A DNA stretch of 5,849 bases from Verrucomicrobiota bacterium (lineage in GTDB: Bacteria > Verrucomicrobiota > Verrucomicrobiia > Opitutales > UBA2995): contig JAPUIL010000279.1 in assembly GCA_027297085.1 (NCBI GenBank), forward strand, positions 1-5,849. The letters are read 5' to 3'. Positions 5,377 through 5,849 of the stretch are shown in pieces. Every line of letters begins with the position of its first letter. Position 1 is the stretch's first letter. Under the pieces are notes generated by a model that saw nothing but the letters and a program-made list of their open reading frames with translations, was not told the DNA's origin and did not search any database. The position numbers and the translations under genes were made by a program.

Positions 5377-5849
5377 CTATGATAACCTATTTCGGTAATC
5401 TTCATAACTGAATTCCCTTACGATTTCCATCCGGCTTGTTTCCGGATGCCATAAGCCGATTGAAGGTAAATTAACGCCATTGAAACAATTGTTCTTCACC
5501 ATGGTGTAGTGGGCCATGTCTTCAAAGATCAGGCGGTCACCTATTTTTAGAGGCTTATCGAATGAATAATCGCCAATTATGTCACCAGCCAGACAGGTTA
5601 AACCGCCTAATTGATAGGTATAGGCTTTTTCCCCCGAAATGCCGGAATTTGCTATATTTGGCCGATACGGCATTTCCAGCACATCCGGCATGTGGGCGGT
5701 GGCCGAGGTATCCAAAATAGCGATTTCCAGTCCGTTTTTGACGATATCTAACACCTCGGCAACCAGGACGCCCGTGTTTAGAGCGATTGCCTCACCGGGT
5801 TCCAAGTAAACTTTAAGCCCGTATTTTTCGCGGAATGCCTTTATCGTCC
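5377..5849 (-). CDS. nspC: Carboxynorspermidine/carboxyspermidine decarboxylase, C-terminal part
   Basis: PLP-dependent decarboxylase making norspermidine or spermidine from the carboxy precursor, the last step of the alternative polyamine route that uses aspartate semialdehyde instead of decarboxylated SAM. The frame stays open to the right edge, so the gene's start lies outside the window; about 156 of the usual roughly 380 codons are present. Counting from the first full codon (5847), family landmarks are the phosphate-binding LEPGEA (15-20), LDTSATAHMPDVLEMPYRP (45-63), GGLTCLAGD (81-89, with the conserved active-site cysteine), FEDMAHYTMVKNNCFNG (108-124) and the terminal EFSYEDYRNRLS. 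The C-terminus is complete. The TTG at 5805 that an ORF finder might take as the start encodes an internal leucine. A carboxy(nor)spermidine dehydrogenase gene would be expected beyond the edge. Confidence 0.95.
   Translation of the reverse strand, partial: TIKAFREKYGLKVYLEPGEAIALNTGVLVAEVLDIVKNGLEIAILDTSATAHMPDVLEMPYRPNIANSGISGEKAYTYQLGGLTCLAGDIIGDYSFDKPLKIGDRLIFEDMAHYTMVKNNCFNGVNLPSIGLWHPETSRMEIVREFSYEDYRNRLS

Noticed and set aside
5803..5805. TTG as start of a 142-residue protein at the right edge
   Set aside because: The frame stays open upstream to the window end and encodes recognisable NspC sequence (FREKYGLKVY), so the TTG is an internal leucine codon.
1..5849. tRNA, rRNA, riboswitch, CRISPR or insertion-sequence genes
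   Set aside because: No cloverleaf, rRNA-like conserved stretch, regular repeat-spacer array or transposase motif was found by eye on either strand.

Overview
This window looks like chromosomal DNA from a Gram-negative bacterium. My best guess is Verrucomicrobiota, Opitutae-like. That rests on the protein style (compact RluA-type enzyme, a stand-alone double-ACT protein, the NspC route to polyamines), the near absence of Shine-Dalgarno sequences, and a palindromic intergenic element of a kind I associate with those genomes. It is an inference, not a measurement. No phage, plasmid, CRISPR, toxin-antitoxin or defence genes are visible.

Layout. 75-875 (+): RluA-family RNA pseudouridine synthase. 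876-1223: a convergent gap holding a large imperfect palindrome (955-1027) and a small hairpin next to the following gene's stop codon. 1224-2249 (-): trans-polyprenyl diphosphate synthase, probably long-chain (quinone side chain). 2250-2385: a divergent promoter region with a short dyad. 2386-2844 (+): tandem-ACT-domain protein, whose 3' end overlaps by 22 bp the convergent class I SAM methyltransferase at 2823-3521 (-). 3590-4129 (-): adenine phosphoribosyltransferase (apt), 68 bp upstream of the methyltransferase on the same strand. 4160-4497: a gap with a perfect 8-bp GC-rich hairpin and a decayed gene remnant (4193-4390, -). The remnant joins a Gfo/Idh/MocA oxidoreductase N-terminus to an aldo/keto-reductase C-terminal segment. 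4498-4530: a strong intrinsic terminator. 4549-5250 (-): membrane-anchored coiled-coil protein of unknown function. 5377-5849 (-): C-terminal part of nspC (carboxynorspermidine/carboxyspermidine decarboxylase), running off the right edge.

The genes are mostly unrelated housekeeping functions: RNA modification, isoprenoid chain synthesis, purine salvage and polyamine synthesis. They do not form one pathway. Minus-strand transcription probably falls into separate units: nspC and perhaps the coiled-coil gene, ending at 4498-4530; apt with the methyltransferase; and the polyprenyl synthase alone. I found no new multi-gene system. The observations most worth a second look are the internally deleted oxidoreductase remnant, the intergenic palindromes, the convergent gene overlap and the leader sequences without Shine-Dalgarno sites.
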